Shown: piece after piece, positions 50,918 to 62,340 of the stretch
Layout: each line of letters opens with the position of its first letter
Position numbering within the stretch: position 1 is the first letter of the stretch
Assembly: GCA_020091685.1 (NCBI GenBank)
Contig: CM034613.1
Span: 5,201,525 to 5,265,524, forward strand
Length of the DNA stretch: 64,000 bases
Direction: 5' to 3'
Origin: Lutjanus erythropterus
Taxonomy: Eukaryota > Chordata > Actinopteri > Lutjaniformes > Lutjanidae
Position numbers and translations under genes: made by a program
Notes under the pieces: generated by a model
Databases searched by the model: none
What the model saw: the letters and a program-made list of their open reading frames with translations, nothing else
What the model was told of the DNA's origin: nothing

Positions 50918-50983
50918 CCAGAGTGGTGGTTAACGGTAGGTTAGGCGGTTAGATCATTAGTGGAGTTAAAGGGATTTTATTAC
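50918..50983 (-). promoter_or_regulatory. nrxn2: candidate STAR-protein binding cluster downstream of the SS4 exon
   Basis: In transcript orientation, the first roughly 65 intron bases after the SS4 donor contain AATAAAA, TTTAACT, ACTAATG, TCTAACC, CCTAACC and GTTAACC. ACUAAU followed within a few bases by UAAC matches the bipartite site known for QKI-type STAR proteins. UAAA/UUAA clusters downstream of SS4 are known to recruit SLM2/Sam68 in mammals. Binding here is inference from motifs only. Confidence 0.5.
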
Positions 50984-51073
50984 CTTTGTCGAGTAGCCAC
51001 TCGTCAACTACCCGACCGAGTCGGTATGGGATTCTTTGTCTAGCAATAGCCAGGCGCTCATTATCAAAGCTCC
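50984..51073 (-). CDS. nrxn2: neurexin 2 alternatively spliced segment 4 (SS4) cassette exon
   Basis: This exon is exactly 90 bp, the size of the SS4 cassette in vertebrate neurexins. It encodes 30 residues: (G)[18 protein letters not shown], then [11 protein letters not shown](G). The motif [26 protein letters not shown] is close to invariant in the family, so the identification is firm. In known neurexins, including SS4 adds a loop to LNS6 that weakens neuroligin and LRRTM binding and permits cerebellin binding. The exon starts with GG completing a Gly and ends with a single G, so skipping it keeps the frame. The acceptor TTCTTAAAG is mediocre and the donor G|GTAATA departs from the GTAAGT consensus, as expected for a regulated cassette. 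UAAY motifs crowd both flanking introns (see the regulatory entries). The second residue of the insert is Ser-Phe where mammals have Asn or Asn-Ser. Confidence 0.96.
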
Positions 51074-51081
51074 CTTTAAGA

Positions 51082-51155
51082 AATTTGGAAAAGACAAATT
51101 AAGAGAGGTTACAAAGAGATCTGGAAGTTAAAAGGTTAGAGGTTAGAAAGGGCAA
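51082..51155 (-). promoter_or_regulatory. nrxn2: candidate UAAY cluster and branch-point region upstream of the SS4 exon
   Basis: Within about 75 bases before the SS4 acceptor, the transcript strand reads CTAACC, CTAACC, TTAACT, GTAACC and CTTAAT, separated by pyrimidine runs. Several could serve as branch points (CTAAC). The density of UAAY also mirrors the cluster on the other side of the exon and fits STAR-family control of SS4. Confidence 0.4.
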
Positions 51156-54100
51156 CATGGCAAACGTTTAAGCAAGTTATGTACTTTAAATCAGCTTTAG
51201 TTAGGACAGGAAGAACTTGAGGATGTGTTTTTGGGCTGGTTTGTTGGGTTAGACAAGTTAACAGCATTCTAGTTACCTTGAGTTTAAGTGGTTTTTAATG
51301 TACTATCAAGTTAAACAGATTTATGAATTATTTAGATATAGTATGATTTGTCATAGCTGTCCGCAATACACTTTAGAAATGCATTAGCAGTAATCACACA
51401 CAGAAGCAGCAATCATTGAACAACAGAGTTAATACAGTGTGAATGGAAGCAGCAGGAAAAAAAGACATCTCAATGTCAGCAATAAACCATTGTTGTTTCA
51501 CATGAGCATGAGATAATCACACAGCACTAAAACACATTTCATGGTTGTTTCAAGGAAGACACATTTTTAGTTCCCGTTGCACACACAAAGAGGCTCTGAT
51601 TAGAAAATCACCACCTCCCAAATCCGACAACAGGATGGCATTCTGCCCGCGGAGCATCACTTCACTTTGAATCCAACTTCGACTAAAGCGAAAAAGGATT
51701 TAGTGAAACTGTCAGTGCTCAGGTTTTCTCAGGTTTTTTTTTTCCCCTCCTCGTGCATTAATTGAGCACTTCTCAGTGGCACTTGGCAATTAGCATCACT
51801 TCATCAGCGTGTCAAAGAAGTTTCATCGCCGCTGTGCAAACTTATTATCCCTCACTTCGCTTCAATCAACCTCGGGGTCATGCTGCGTACATCTCCAACA
51901 CTGTCAATAGAGACGGAGCTGGAATTAGGGGGAGATGAGGGCTGATGGTGGCCAGGCTGGGAGTTTGATGAAGTCTAATGTGGTGGCAATGTCAGAGGCT
52001 TAATTAGGACTTATTGTCTATGTCAAATGGCAATCTTCGCAGATTAGAGGCTAAAAATCAGAGAGCTACTGTTTGCTAGCACAGTCAGTCCCCAAAAATG
52101 GGGCCAGGGAATCCCCAGGTGTCCATGAGGGGAGGCGAAGTTCTGGGGGGGGTTCCAAGAAAATTATCGCCATAATTTACTGGAAATGATCTAATTTACA
52201 ACATGTATGAGTGAGAAATTTAATCAAAATTGTGTCACTTCAAATCTAAGGGTGTGTTCACACCGAGTTGCCCATGTTTGATGGGTACTTAATTACCCCC
52301 CACTACCTCAAGCACCACAGAGCTCACCACAAAAATCAAGCTGCTTGTGAGTCCAAATAACTTCAATTTACCCCTGGCCCTGTTCACTCTAAGTGAAAAT
52401 GAACCACATACATAATTGTGTTGAAATAGGTGTTTTTGTGATGAACTGTAATTGTGATTTCGCCAAAAAATCCACCATAATTACAAACGCTGAACAAAAT
52501 CTTAAAAATGCCCCTCAAGACATGGTTTAAAGTATGCAAAAATGCTCTGCTATGATTCATATATAGATGACAGCAGCCCATCTGGGTATTTGCTCTTGCA
52601 TCACGCCCCTGCCCCTCTTTGGTTGAAACCAGCTGCTCTAATTTGAGTGGCGGTAAATCCAAATTCTGAGATCTTTGCCGATTTAATACCATAAAATAAG
52701 AATATGTATCGCTTTTTAGCTATTAGGAGCCAAAATTCTATGGCTGATCAGGCAAACAATTATGCTACGTTGTTGCGATTAACCATTGGTTATATGAAAG
52801 AATTTCAGAAATAGTGGTTGATGAGTGTTCTTTCAGTCTGCCTCCATCAAAGTGGACAAACCTAACACACAAAACTACCTCATTGAATTTCCTGGTGATG
52901 TTCTTCTTATATCTCTTACTGGTGATGGTAAAATACCCTTTGCTTCTGGTGGTCTTTTGAGTGGACAGACTGTCCAACCAAATTCCATTCTACAAACAGC
53001 TGTTTTATGATGCACAAACACAACAGTTGGCATGTCATCACTCAGTGTCATCATTAACTAACCTGTGAAAAAATATTTGCCATAGGTGTTCATGTATTGA
53101 CTGCCCTCTGCAGATGACCAGAAGCCATAAGCACTTGTTTTCAAGGAGTGTTTCAAGACAGGGTTTTTATTTTGGTTTGCCCAAATAAAAAGCAAAAACA
53201 ACCCTATAAAATGGGAAGCACATCTACTTTTTCTTCCTCATTAGGAGATTCTGGGTCTGGCTTCACCTGGGCTTAAAATGATCACCAGCTGCCAATCAAA
53301 TGCTGATAAAATGTGTAGTTGGCTGGTAGATTTGCTTCACTCACCAGCCAAAAAAACGGTGGTAATCTACTGAGTGGCTGGTAAAATTGGAGCATTCACC
53401 AGACATTCATAAGTCAGTTTGGGCCCTGGGCCTCATGCCAACCACCGCTGCTTGCGCTAGGTTGACTGCTGATAGGGCAGTGCACATCAAGATGGCTAGC
53501 ATTAGCATAAAAGAGCATCAGACATTCAAAATCAGCAGCTTATTACAGACATGTCAGAATGCTAAGCATAGTTAGCATCTTTCATTTGTTTATGTTGTTT
53601 GGTAGCTCATTAATTTGAAACTTGGAGTGGGTGATACAGCTAATACTAACTCTTGATCTCTGATCTATCTTTAGATTTCATCTTTATTGTCCTCCACAAA
53701 TCAATGCTATTGGTCACCCTTTGCGCCTGTCTGTGGGTTTTTACAAATATTTAACCAATGAAAAGTATTAAAATGAGCCTCAAAGCCACCCGACCTCACC
53801 TTGAGTGATGTGTACGTGGGAAAAGTCAGCCTTTTAATTTCCTGAAAAGTAGCTGTTTTGGAAATACAAGGTTTCCACCCAACAGCGGCAATATCAGACA
53901 ACGAATGGCTTTGGAATTTGGACCAAATCTAACTTGCCCAGGGGGTTGATTGAATCTCAGACTTTAGAGAAATGCACTTCAGTAGAAAAATATGGAAACA
54001 CTCTCTAGTGACAAACTTTGTACAAATCCAAGTCGGTACAGTGAAGGTCAGACATTTTAGGAGACAAACATGAACAACAAGAAAAACAGAGTTTTGAGCG

Positions 54101-54734
54101 AGGGGGATCTATAAAACTCTCTGAAAACACAATGAGAGCAATTTTTGGGCCTGAATGTGAGTCTGTTGTGGATCCACTGGACTGAAATTGTCTGCAGAGA
54201 CACAAGTTAAAGACTGCAGGAGAGTTTGGGACCAAGATCTAAACAGTAAACATAGGAGCTCTGAAGTACATCCTGCATCCTAACTAGTATACTTTGATTC
54301 TGCTCCCCCCACTGCTCTGTGCTGCTGCAGTGATCTAAAATAGACCACCTCTCAGTTCTGCAGTACCTACTTCCACTCCCCAGGGGTCTCTCTACCCACG
54401 CCTGCCTGCGCAATAATGGCTCACACAGGCTGAGGAGGAGCGTGTGCATACTGTATATGAACATGCACAGCTGTTTGTGCATGAAGAAAGAGGGAAAAAT
54501 ATAATGAGAATCTAATGAAGAAAGGCAAAGGAGTAAGACTGGAGTGAATGATGGCTGGCAGACGGATGGACGGAGAAGCATATAGAGGACAAGCTGGATG
54601 AGCCTGTAAGAGTGGGCGGTTCCAATGTGCCATATGACTCAGTGTCATTCATATGCTGCACTTGTAGCTCTCTGTGTATATCAGGCTGTGAGCTGACTCA
54701 CAGGGCAGCTCATAAACTGAGAAATAACGGTACT

Positions 54735-55960
54735 TCTGAAAGGGATGAGGTTCTATCCAGAATCTTTTGGTTCTAAAAAAAAACCTGATTTGGAAGAAAG
54801 GTTTCATGAAAGGATCTTTTTAAGACTAGGGGTTACATTAGGAACCCTCTTCATCCGAAAACCCCTTTTTGGAGGAAAACATTCTTGAAGGATTGTTAAA
54901 GGCGTGTGTCCACAGATGTTTTCTCAATGTAAACATCTGTAGAATATAATATGGTTCTTTTTAGGACCCTTTGTAAGACAAGAAGGTTACAGGTTACAGT
55001 AAACATTTTTAGATCTCCTGTGCTGGGTTCTACATGAAATCCTAGGAATATAAAAGGATTCTTGGAAGAGCACCCTAGGTGGATTCGAATTGAAACCCTG
55101 AGAATATAAAAGCATTCTTGTTAGAAACCCTGATTTTTGTTAGCACCCTTCGATGGTGGAAAGATTCCGGATAGAACCCATCAGAGAGGACTCTGAGTAG
55201 AGTTTTGGGTCTTTGTACCATAATATAAAATGGTTCTCGGTAGAACCCCCTGAATGGATTCTAGATGAAACCCTTGTAATATAAAAAAGGCTCTTGGTAG
55301 AACCCCTTGTGTGGGTTCCAGATAAAACCCTATAAGTTTACATATAAGTTTCTTGGTTGAACCCAATGGGTGTGTTCTAGTTAGCACCCATAGAAAGTGG
55401 AAAGGTTCTGAATACAACCCACAGAGGTTTCTTGGCTGAACCATTACACCATCAAAGTGTTCTCTGTAGAACCTCTCAGAGGTGATTCTAGGAGGAACCT
55501 TTCACATATGGTTCTAGGTATAGCCCTTTATGTTGGCCTCTAAATAGAAACCTCTTTTTAAAAATGTAAATCATTTTGAGTAGGTTCAACTTAAGAACAT
55601 AAGTGCACCTGCTGCCTTCAACATCTGAGTTAACGGAACTTAAGTTAAATATTTATTTCCAAAGTTATCTCATTTTCTTTTTAAATGTAATTCAATTTCA
55701 AGTCAAACAGCCTTAAGCCAAAACAACTCATGTTTATAAGTTATGAACTGATCTAAAAAGAAAAACTAGAAAAATTAAGTTGAATTAATTGAAATTCATA
55801 AAACATATTAATGTTGAATTAATAAGAAAAGATTACTTTATTCCACTAAATTCTTGTGTGATGTTTTACAGTGAAGAGACCAAAAAGGGTTCTCCTGTGG
55901 GGACAAGCCGAAGAACCCTATATGGTTCTAGTTAGAACTCTAATTTCTCAGAGCGTATAA
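54735..55960. mobile_element. MITE carrying a degenerate GGTTCTAG-GTAGAACCC minisatellite
   Basis: Units around GGTTCTAGGTAGAACCC, GGATTCTAGATGAAACCC and TTCTTGGTAGAACCCC repeat every 55-65 bp between 54.77 and 55.55 kb. The right end reads AAGGGTTCTCCTGTGGGGAC, AAGCCGAAGAACCCT and TTCTCAGAGCGTA, an ending known from fish MITEs. A different element is inserted at 55555-55872. Confidence 0.6.
55555..55872. mobile_element. nested TTTTACAGTG-type MITE (truncated)
   Basis: GAAAAGATTACTTTATTCCA, CTAAATTCTTGTGTGATG and TTTTACAGTG match the right end of the 30183-30957 element. The left terminus is not clear. The minisatellite element resumes directly after it. Confidence 0.55.
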
Positions 55961-56794
55961 GAAATGACTCATAGGAAATTAATTAGTTAAATTGTGAGTG
56001 GATGTTTTGATCTTCCTATAATATATAATTGCCTGTAATGATGCTTTTTATTGCAGGTAATAATTTCTTAATTAACCCTACAGGGGGTCAGAAAAATTTA
56101 AAAGGTAGAGACTTTTTTTTTAAACTTTTCCAGCAGGTTTTAGTGACTCGAAGCTGTCTGGAGTGGCAGCAAACTGTTCTAAATTAAGAGTATTGCAGCA
56201 GTGTTAGTGGGACCAATTACATGCACACGTTCATACTGCACTTAAGATTAGCTAGGTGCTACTCTGCCTTCTGGAAAAGGCAGTGCAGCAATTACACTGC
56301 ACCGCACACACACAAAAGCCTGTTTTAGAGATGACATAGGCACTCTGCAGCAATCAGTGAATTAGAGAAGGAGGGACAGATGCTGCTGGTGGAAAGATAG
56401 ACAAAAAAATGAGAGGGGTGTGGCGGCGGTGGTGGTGGTGGGAGGGGGGGGGGGTGGGCGTTGATGAGAAAAGACGATCAAAATAATAACACAGTGAAAG
56501 GAAAATAGTGGGAGGCAGCGGTCCTCAGTGAGATGAATCAATGCTGTGTGCGTGTCTTCTCCTACTGCTGCATCTGCTGTCTCATCCACAAATCCTGACT
56601 AAATCTCCTCCCTCTTCGAAACTTTCTCGTGTGAATCACACTGAGGCGGCCACTTCCAGTAACTTAATCTCATGAAGGCTCCATTTTATCAACCAAATAA
56701 GAGCTGATAATGAGAATCAACTAATCAAGTGGAGAGATATAGTTCTCCCTCTACTGGCAGCTGTTAGATGCTGCAGTCAAGGAAATCTCAAATG

Positions 56795-57275
56795 TTTTTT
56801 TTTTTTTTACACCTCTTTTACTTTGTACCTCCCCCCATGGAATGTTTCCTTCCTTTTTCACTTTCATCACTCTTTCCTTAATCCCTTTTTCGTGTCTTAC
56901 TCACTTATTCATTCATTCTTGCCTGCTTATTTCCCCTCTAACCGCTCTTCTTCTCTGCTTGTCCTTCCCTTGTTCTCGAACAATCATTCATCCACACTTC
57001 ATTCTGTCCTTTTCCATACCCTCCTGCCAGAGTCCATTTTGATTTCTTTCTCCTAAATTCCTTCCATGCCCCATTCTCTCTTTGCACCTTCATTACCCCC
57101 TCTTTGCTATTATTTCTCCTTTAGCTTCACTCCTTCCTTCCTCTATCTACTATGTCCTACTTCTTCCCCTTCTTCCCTCTGCAATGATCTCTTTTTATTC
57201 ATCCATTTACCTTAAATTTCCTTATCCCTTCTTTCTTTTTTCAAGTATGGTCCTTACTTCCTCCAAAGAAAACTA
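56795..57275. repeat. pyrimidine-rich tract on the plus strand (about 480 bp)
   Basis: Nearly all C and T, in TTCC/TCTT/CTCC units, e.g. CCTTCCTTTTTCACTTTC. On the transcribed (minus) strand it is a long purine tract. The overlapping ORFs here are compositional artefacts. Confidence 0.6.
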
Positions 57276-58079
57276 ATAAGAAAGGGTTATTACATCATAA
57301 TACCAATGATCGAATGCTCTGCTTGGTGCCAGTTTTATTTAAGCCTATGGGTGATGCACACTAAAACCCAACATATCTACTTCATATGACATTGATGAAG
57401 AATTGCCTCTAAAAATGTGAATAAGACATTGATTTTTCCATTTGTTTATTTGCCATCAGTCACCAACACACTAATCCTTAGCTCTAAAACAACAAAGGCA
57501 TACATTTCATGCCTATGAGAAACTTTTAACAAAACATGTAACAATGGACTTGATCATAAGAAAAATGTAAACATTAAATAACTGGCTGAGAGTTAGGCTA
57601 ATCTTCTTGGGGTATTATCACAATGTAACCAACTTAGAAATGTTAGTCCTTAACTCAATCACACTGCAAACAAATTATTGAGGAAATTACTGAAATAACA
57701 AAATGTACCTTGAAAACACATGAAACATTAGCTAAACAACAGCACGCCAATATATTGGTGACTCATCACCCAAATTGACAACATGTGAATCTGAGAGGGG
57801 ACGTGAAAGAGTGGTCTGCCCATTCACCACTACACTGACTGAGCTGAGAGCTTCTGAGTGAGGTACCAATGTGTGGTTACATGCCACACAGTGTCGTAAT
57901 GAACCTTCTTCCTTTTTTTAGTTCTCTTGTTTCCTCCTACCTCTATCTCATTTGCATCCTTAAATCCTTCTTTTTGTTTTGTTTACCTTCCATCCCTTTT
58001 ATTCCCCAATCCTTCTTCATTGCCTGGTAAAAGAGTGAGTGTATTACTAGGAGATTAAATGTGGTACACTGTAACACAA

Positions 58080-58345
58080 ACGCTGCCATCCATTACCACA
58101 CACACAGACTTGCATTATTATATTTGTGGGGACCTCATCATTAACAAAATAAATTCCAAAGCCTCAAACCCTACCCATCACCACTAAGTGCCTAATTTCT
58201 AAACCTAACACCAAGTCATAACCTGCAAACAACCCATTAAACTTCCAGCATTTTGGACCCAACAAAACTAGTCGGCCCCCACAAAACAGGTTGGTCCCCA
58301 CAAAGTTGATTGGTCCCCAGAAGTACAGTAAGCTCTCAGTTTTTG
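58080..58345. repeat. fish GGGGACC repeat (TTGTGGGGACC ... TTGGTCCCCAC)
   Basis: TATTTGTGGGGACCTCATCA, AACACCAAGTCATAACCTGC, CCCATTAAACTTCCAGC and GGTTGGTCCCCACAAAG repeat the layout of a well known teleost repeat with CCTAACCC-rich middle and GGTCCCCA ends. Confidence 0.6.
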
Positions 58346-58379
58346 GACCCCTTGAAAGCAGTTAAACAAGAGCACATGA

Positions 58380-58404
58380 ACACACACACACACACACACA
58401 CACA
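58380..58404. repeat. (CA)n microsatellite
   Basis: About twelve CA units within the intron upstream of SS4. Confidence 0.85.
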
Positions 58405-59148
58405 AAGTCTGACTAAGTGTATCGTGGGGAGAGTAATAAATGCTAAGAATGAAGTGTGTGTGTACTGTATGCAAATGGGTGTGTATTCCTTCTCTGGCAA
58501 ACACAAGTGAATGACAACACCCTCATCAACAAACAAAAAACGATGGAGGAATCAACAAACAATGTTTTGTGTGTCTTCTCAAAACAAAAAGACGGACACA
58601 GGGAAAAACTGGAGAAAAGATGGAAACCACAGAGAACAGAATGTGACTGTGAGTTTCATTTGAGCTAAACTGGATGTAGAGCCACAGGAAAATAATGCCA
58701 CAGTGTTCTGTCGGACAGGTTTTTTTTTTGAGTCATCTATACCGCAGAAAATCTAAATTCCTCCGTGTCCTGCTTGTTTGTTTGCATCTGTTTGCACTCG
58801 GATCCTTGGAGAAATAAGTCATTCTGAGTGAACCACTGAAACTTTTCCCTTCCCGCTCGTCTCCCCACCAGCTGAAGCCTGCTCTGCATGAGAATGGGGG
58901 GATAGATTAAACAGCTGGGCCCTTGTCTTCTCCCTCCCCACCATTATCGCTCTCACTCTGCTCCCAAGACTATTCCCTTTGCTTGATGTGAAAGACAGAG
59001 AAACAATGCTATCGGACCTGTAGCTCAAGGAAATCTGATATTTAAGAGAGAAAAATAAACTAGTAAATCAAACTGTGGCTCCAAGCTGTTAAATTTGTTC
59101 TTTAACAGACAACCTTGACTGATGGACATCGGTAGCTACAGTATTACC

Positions 59149-59734
59149 TTAAAGGGACAGTATGTTTTGTTTGAAGTGAGGCTGTATGAGGTACTTATCC
59201 ATTTACCTACAGTAGATGACAGACAGCACATCACCAGTTTGCAGAAGCAGCAAGAGTACCGATGCAGGAAGCTAAGTAATGTACTGCTGTGAACAGGGTC
59301 AGCAACAAAATGGATTTTAGCCACCTAAAAAAGGTCCTCAGAAAACCAACATCCATTTAAGTGTACCTTTTATTTACAATATTTTTAGCTTTACCTTGCC
59401 ATCAAACAACCTTTTCCAGCTGAAAACTGCCATTGTATAAATTGAATATCGCTCCCTGAATCTGAACTGACCTTTGAAAACGTCACACAGTAACACAGGC
59501 AGACTAACCAACTGAGACAGCGGCAGAAGAGCAACTCCTTTGGTGTATGAGGTAAAATTACCATTTTTTTTGCCAATGGAGTCTGGTTGCTTTGGAAAGA
59601 GCGATATTTGGTTTATATAACAGTGGTTTCCTGTCAGAAAAGGCTGTCTGACAGCAAGGTAAGACGGTGAATATACTGACTAAAGATAAGCAACTCACAC
59701 AACTGCACTTCAGAAATCACAACTATCTATTTAA
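59149..59734. mobile_element. TTAA-flanked MITE, copy 3 (about 590 bp)
   Basis: The left end is TTAAAGGGACAGTATGTTTT with CTGTATGAGGTACTTATCCA and CCTACAGTAGATGACAGAC. The right end is AGATAAGCAACTCACACAAC, then AACTATCTATTTAA. Inner text includes TTTTAGCCACCTAAAAAAGG (as in copy 1) and AGAAAAGGCTGTCTGACAGC. The shortest of the three copies. Confidence 0.75.
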
Positions 59735-60404
59735 AGGGGCGTTATACTGATTTTACATAACAGTTAAATTACAAGTCAATGGGAGAAGAAAAAGCTGTAT
59801 AATGTTTTCTGTGGTTCTGGAGAAGCCTGGTCTATGAAAGTAACCTCTGGTGATGTCATAATGAGGTCATCAGGGTTATCTGAGCTTGGACTTGAGACGG
59901 AGAATGTATAAGTAAAACCCCACATTACAATCTTAGGGTGAACCAGTCAGGGGAAGTCTAATGAAAGATGCTGCTGGTTGCATGATGGGAAATGAAGGAT
60001 TCTAGAGTTTTTGGAGTTTGACCATATCAGGGACTAAAAGGGAGGACATACTGGCTTTTAGTGTGTGGATTTCTTTATCTTTGTTACTTTTCTTCATACT
60101 TTTGCAGTCTTTGATTTGGGCCACATAAACATCTTATCTCATTAACAACAACCTAAACAATAACCTGACAATGCAGTCACTGCATGTAGATGAATCAGTT
60201 ATTTTAAGTCAGTTGTTTGGTGAAAAAAAGTCCAAAAGCCTTTGAGAATTACATTTCACAACAGTATCTTTCTAAAGCTTGATCGTTCAGATGATGGAAG
60301 GAGACTTTAAGTATTTGTGTTGATGCTTATTTAGAACACATATTGTCTAATTGGTGGACGTTTGGACAAGAAACTTGTGTATTCTAATTGAAGGTGCATA
60401 TAAC

Positions 60405-60992
60405 TTAGCTAGTAACTAAGTACATTTACTCAAGTACTGTGCTTAAGTACAAATTTATGGTACTTGTAATTTAATTGATTATTTCTGTTTCATGCAACTT
60501 TATACCTCTACTCAGCTACATCTCAGATGCAAATATTGTGTTACTGTCACTACACTCAATTTGTTTTACAGCTTTAGTTACTAGTAACATTTCAGATTAC
60601 AATTTTCCATACCTTCCCTGTCCAGTTAAAACCATATAACTCAAAATGTGTTGATTTTGAATGGTTATATGAATGTATATACATCTATATATGAGTATTA
60701 CTTACTTTTACTTGTGCTTTTGATACTTAAAGTTATTACAAGAAACTTTCATATTTGGTTGATTTTGAAGCCCCCTTTGGAAAAAAGCAGCAGCTTTTTC
60801 ACCACCATATTCACAAAATATCACATTATAATGTTTATAACAGGTTGCAAACTCCTTGTAGTGCTTTTTAGTACATTTAATATCACACACTTAAAGACTT
60901 TTATTGAAGTACCTTTCATATAAGTAACTTTTACTTTTACTAAAGCCATATTTTAGCACAATAACTTTATTTTTACCAACTTTGGGGTACTT
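60405..60992. mobile_element. fish MITE (AGTAACTAAGTACATTTACTC type)
   Basis: GCTAGTAACTAAGTACATTT, ACTCAAGTACTGTGCTTAAG, CATGCAACTTTATACC and TTTTACAGCTTTAGTTACTA mark the left part of a very common percomorph element. The right part has AGTAACTTTTACTTTTACTA. Same family as 33393-34130. The short ORF within is not a gene. Confidence 0.65.
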
Positions 60993-61974
60993 CTTTCAAC
61001 ACTAAAATGCCAAGGTATGAGACTGTGTGCTTGTAAACATCAGTCTGATCCACACTTATCTACACTAGTCATGTGTATTTGGCCAGCCAGTACGCCTGCG
61101 GCTCTGGATCCCCTGAGGCTCAGAACGTCCACTGGCATCTCCACTCTGAAAGCAGGGAGCCGGTCTGTCCTCCTATGGCGCCCCATGTTTGGTGCCCGGG
61201 GCATCGGCTGGATTAACCGCCATGATGGGGCCTGTCCCGGGTAGGTATCACAGCTGCTGTGCTAGGGGCAGGGCAAGGGCACACTGATTGACTGGCACCT
61301 CGGGGAGACACAAAGCAAGGACGGACGAGAGACCTGCGTGGCGTGCTTCGAGTGCAGAGTGTCTGTTTCCATGTCTGTCTGGGAGATTCTGATAATCCAG
61401 CATATGAATCACACGCTGTTCCGTCTCGCTCTCTGTCTCCTTCTGTATCGGTGCATATGTGTGTGAGTGCATGTGAGTGTGTGCAGAGACTCTCCGAGGA
61501 GCCAACTGTATATCATGTAGCTCTGCAGGCAGCCAGATGCCCTTGTACAGGACACCCACATCGGAAATCCATCCACAAGAATGGAGATTACATTGGAGAC
61601 GATTGGCCAGCGGCCATCCCGCTCTCCCTCCCTCCCTCTCACAGAAACCTCTCTCTGTCAAGCTAGCCTCATTCTGTTTTTCATTAGGTAACTTTAGATG
61701 GATTGTTCTCATATCCACTGGGTGTCTTGGAGCAGATGGGGAGAAGAAACTGCCCTATGCACTGTAACCTTGTGCTACTAAATATAAATTGTTAAAGCTA
61801 CTGGAAAGCCAAATCTACAATAGCCTTCTAACTGTGTAATATAGGGCTTTATCTACATATTAGTATCTAAAAAGTATTAGAAATGACTTTTAATCCAAAT
61901 GCACTGTGCACGGCTATGGTTCACAATGTTCATTCTAATTACATGAACTGGACTTTGAGGTCAAGTGTACTTGA

Positions 61975-62340
61975 ATTTGGGCCTGATGTGAAAACCACAA
62001 ATATAGATATTTCAAACTGTTCTAGACATTTTCTAGGTTGTCAGTATCTTGACAGCAGACAGAATGAGAAAGACTTCTGCACCCAAAATCAAGAACATTA
62101 AGAAAAAAAGAAAATTCTTCAAACAAGCTGAATGTTGAAATACTCTTAGTGCAAAGCCAGATTTTTTCACTCGTTTTAGGAAACGACGACTTTAAAGGCT
62201 CAAAAATGGATGCAATTTACATGAAAAGATGGCATGTTTTTTTGCTGTGTTTTTTCTTCCCCAACTCTTTTAAGCCAAAGATTGCAGGCAAGTTGTGTTT
62301 CTTCATGTGAAACGCGCGGGAAAAAGAAAGCGATTTACCT
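61975..62340. repeat. duplicated block, copy A (partner at 63408-63740)
   Basis: It shares in order with copy B: AATATAGATATTTCAAACTG, GACAGCAGACAGAATGAGA, AATTTACATGAAAAGATGGC, CTTCCCCAACTCTTTTAA and TTGTGTTTCTTCATGTGAAA. Order and orientation are the same and spacing is about 1.43 kb. Copy A is followed by a small CpG-containing run (ACGCGCGGG). Confidence 0.75.

Larger units (their letters stand above)
34806..50983 (-). other. nrxn2: nrxn2 intron between SS4 and the LNS6/Thr stalk exon (about 16.2 kb)
   Basis: Bounded by the weak donor GTAATA at 50983 and acceptor GCATCAG at 34806. Repeats are listed separately (39.4, 46.2-47.4 and 49.0-49.9 kb). A purine-rich tract lies at 41.7-42.1 kb. 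Long intervals such as 34.9-37.1, 40.0-41.6, 42.1-46.2 and 47.4-49.0 kb hold unique-looking DNA without a supportable gene. Confidence 0.9.

Noticed and set aside
61248-61718. 156-codon minus-strand ORF
   Set aside because: No recognisable domain, contains His/Thr runs from a CA/TG-like stretch, and does not resemble neurexin LNS sequence; frame likely open by chance.
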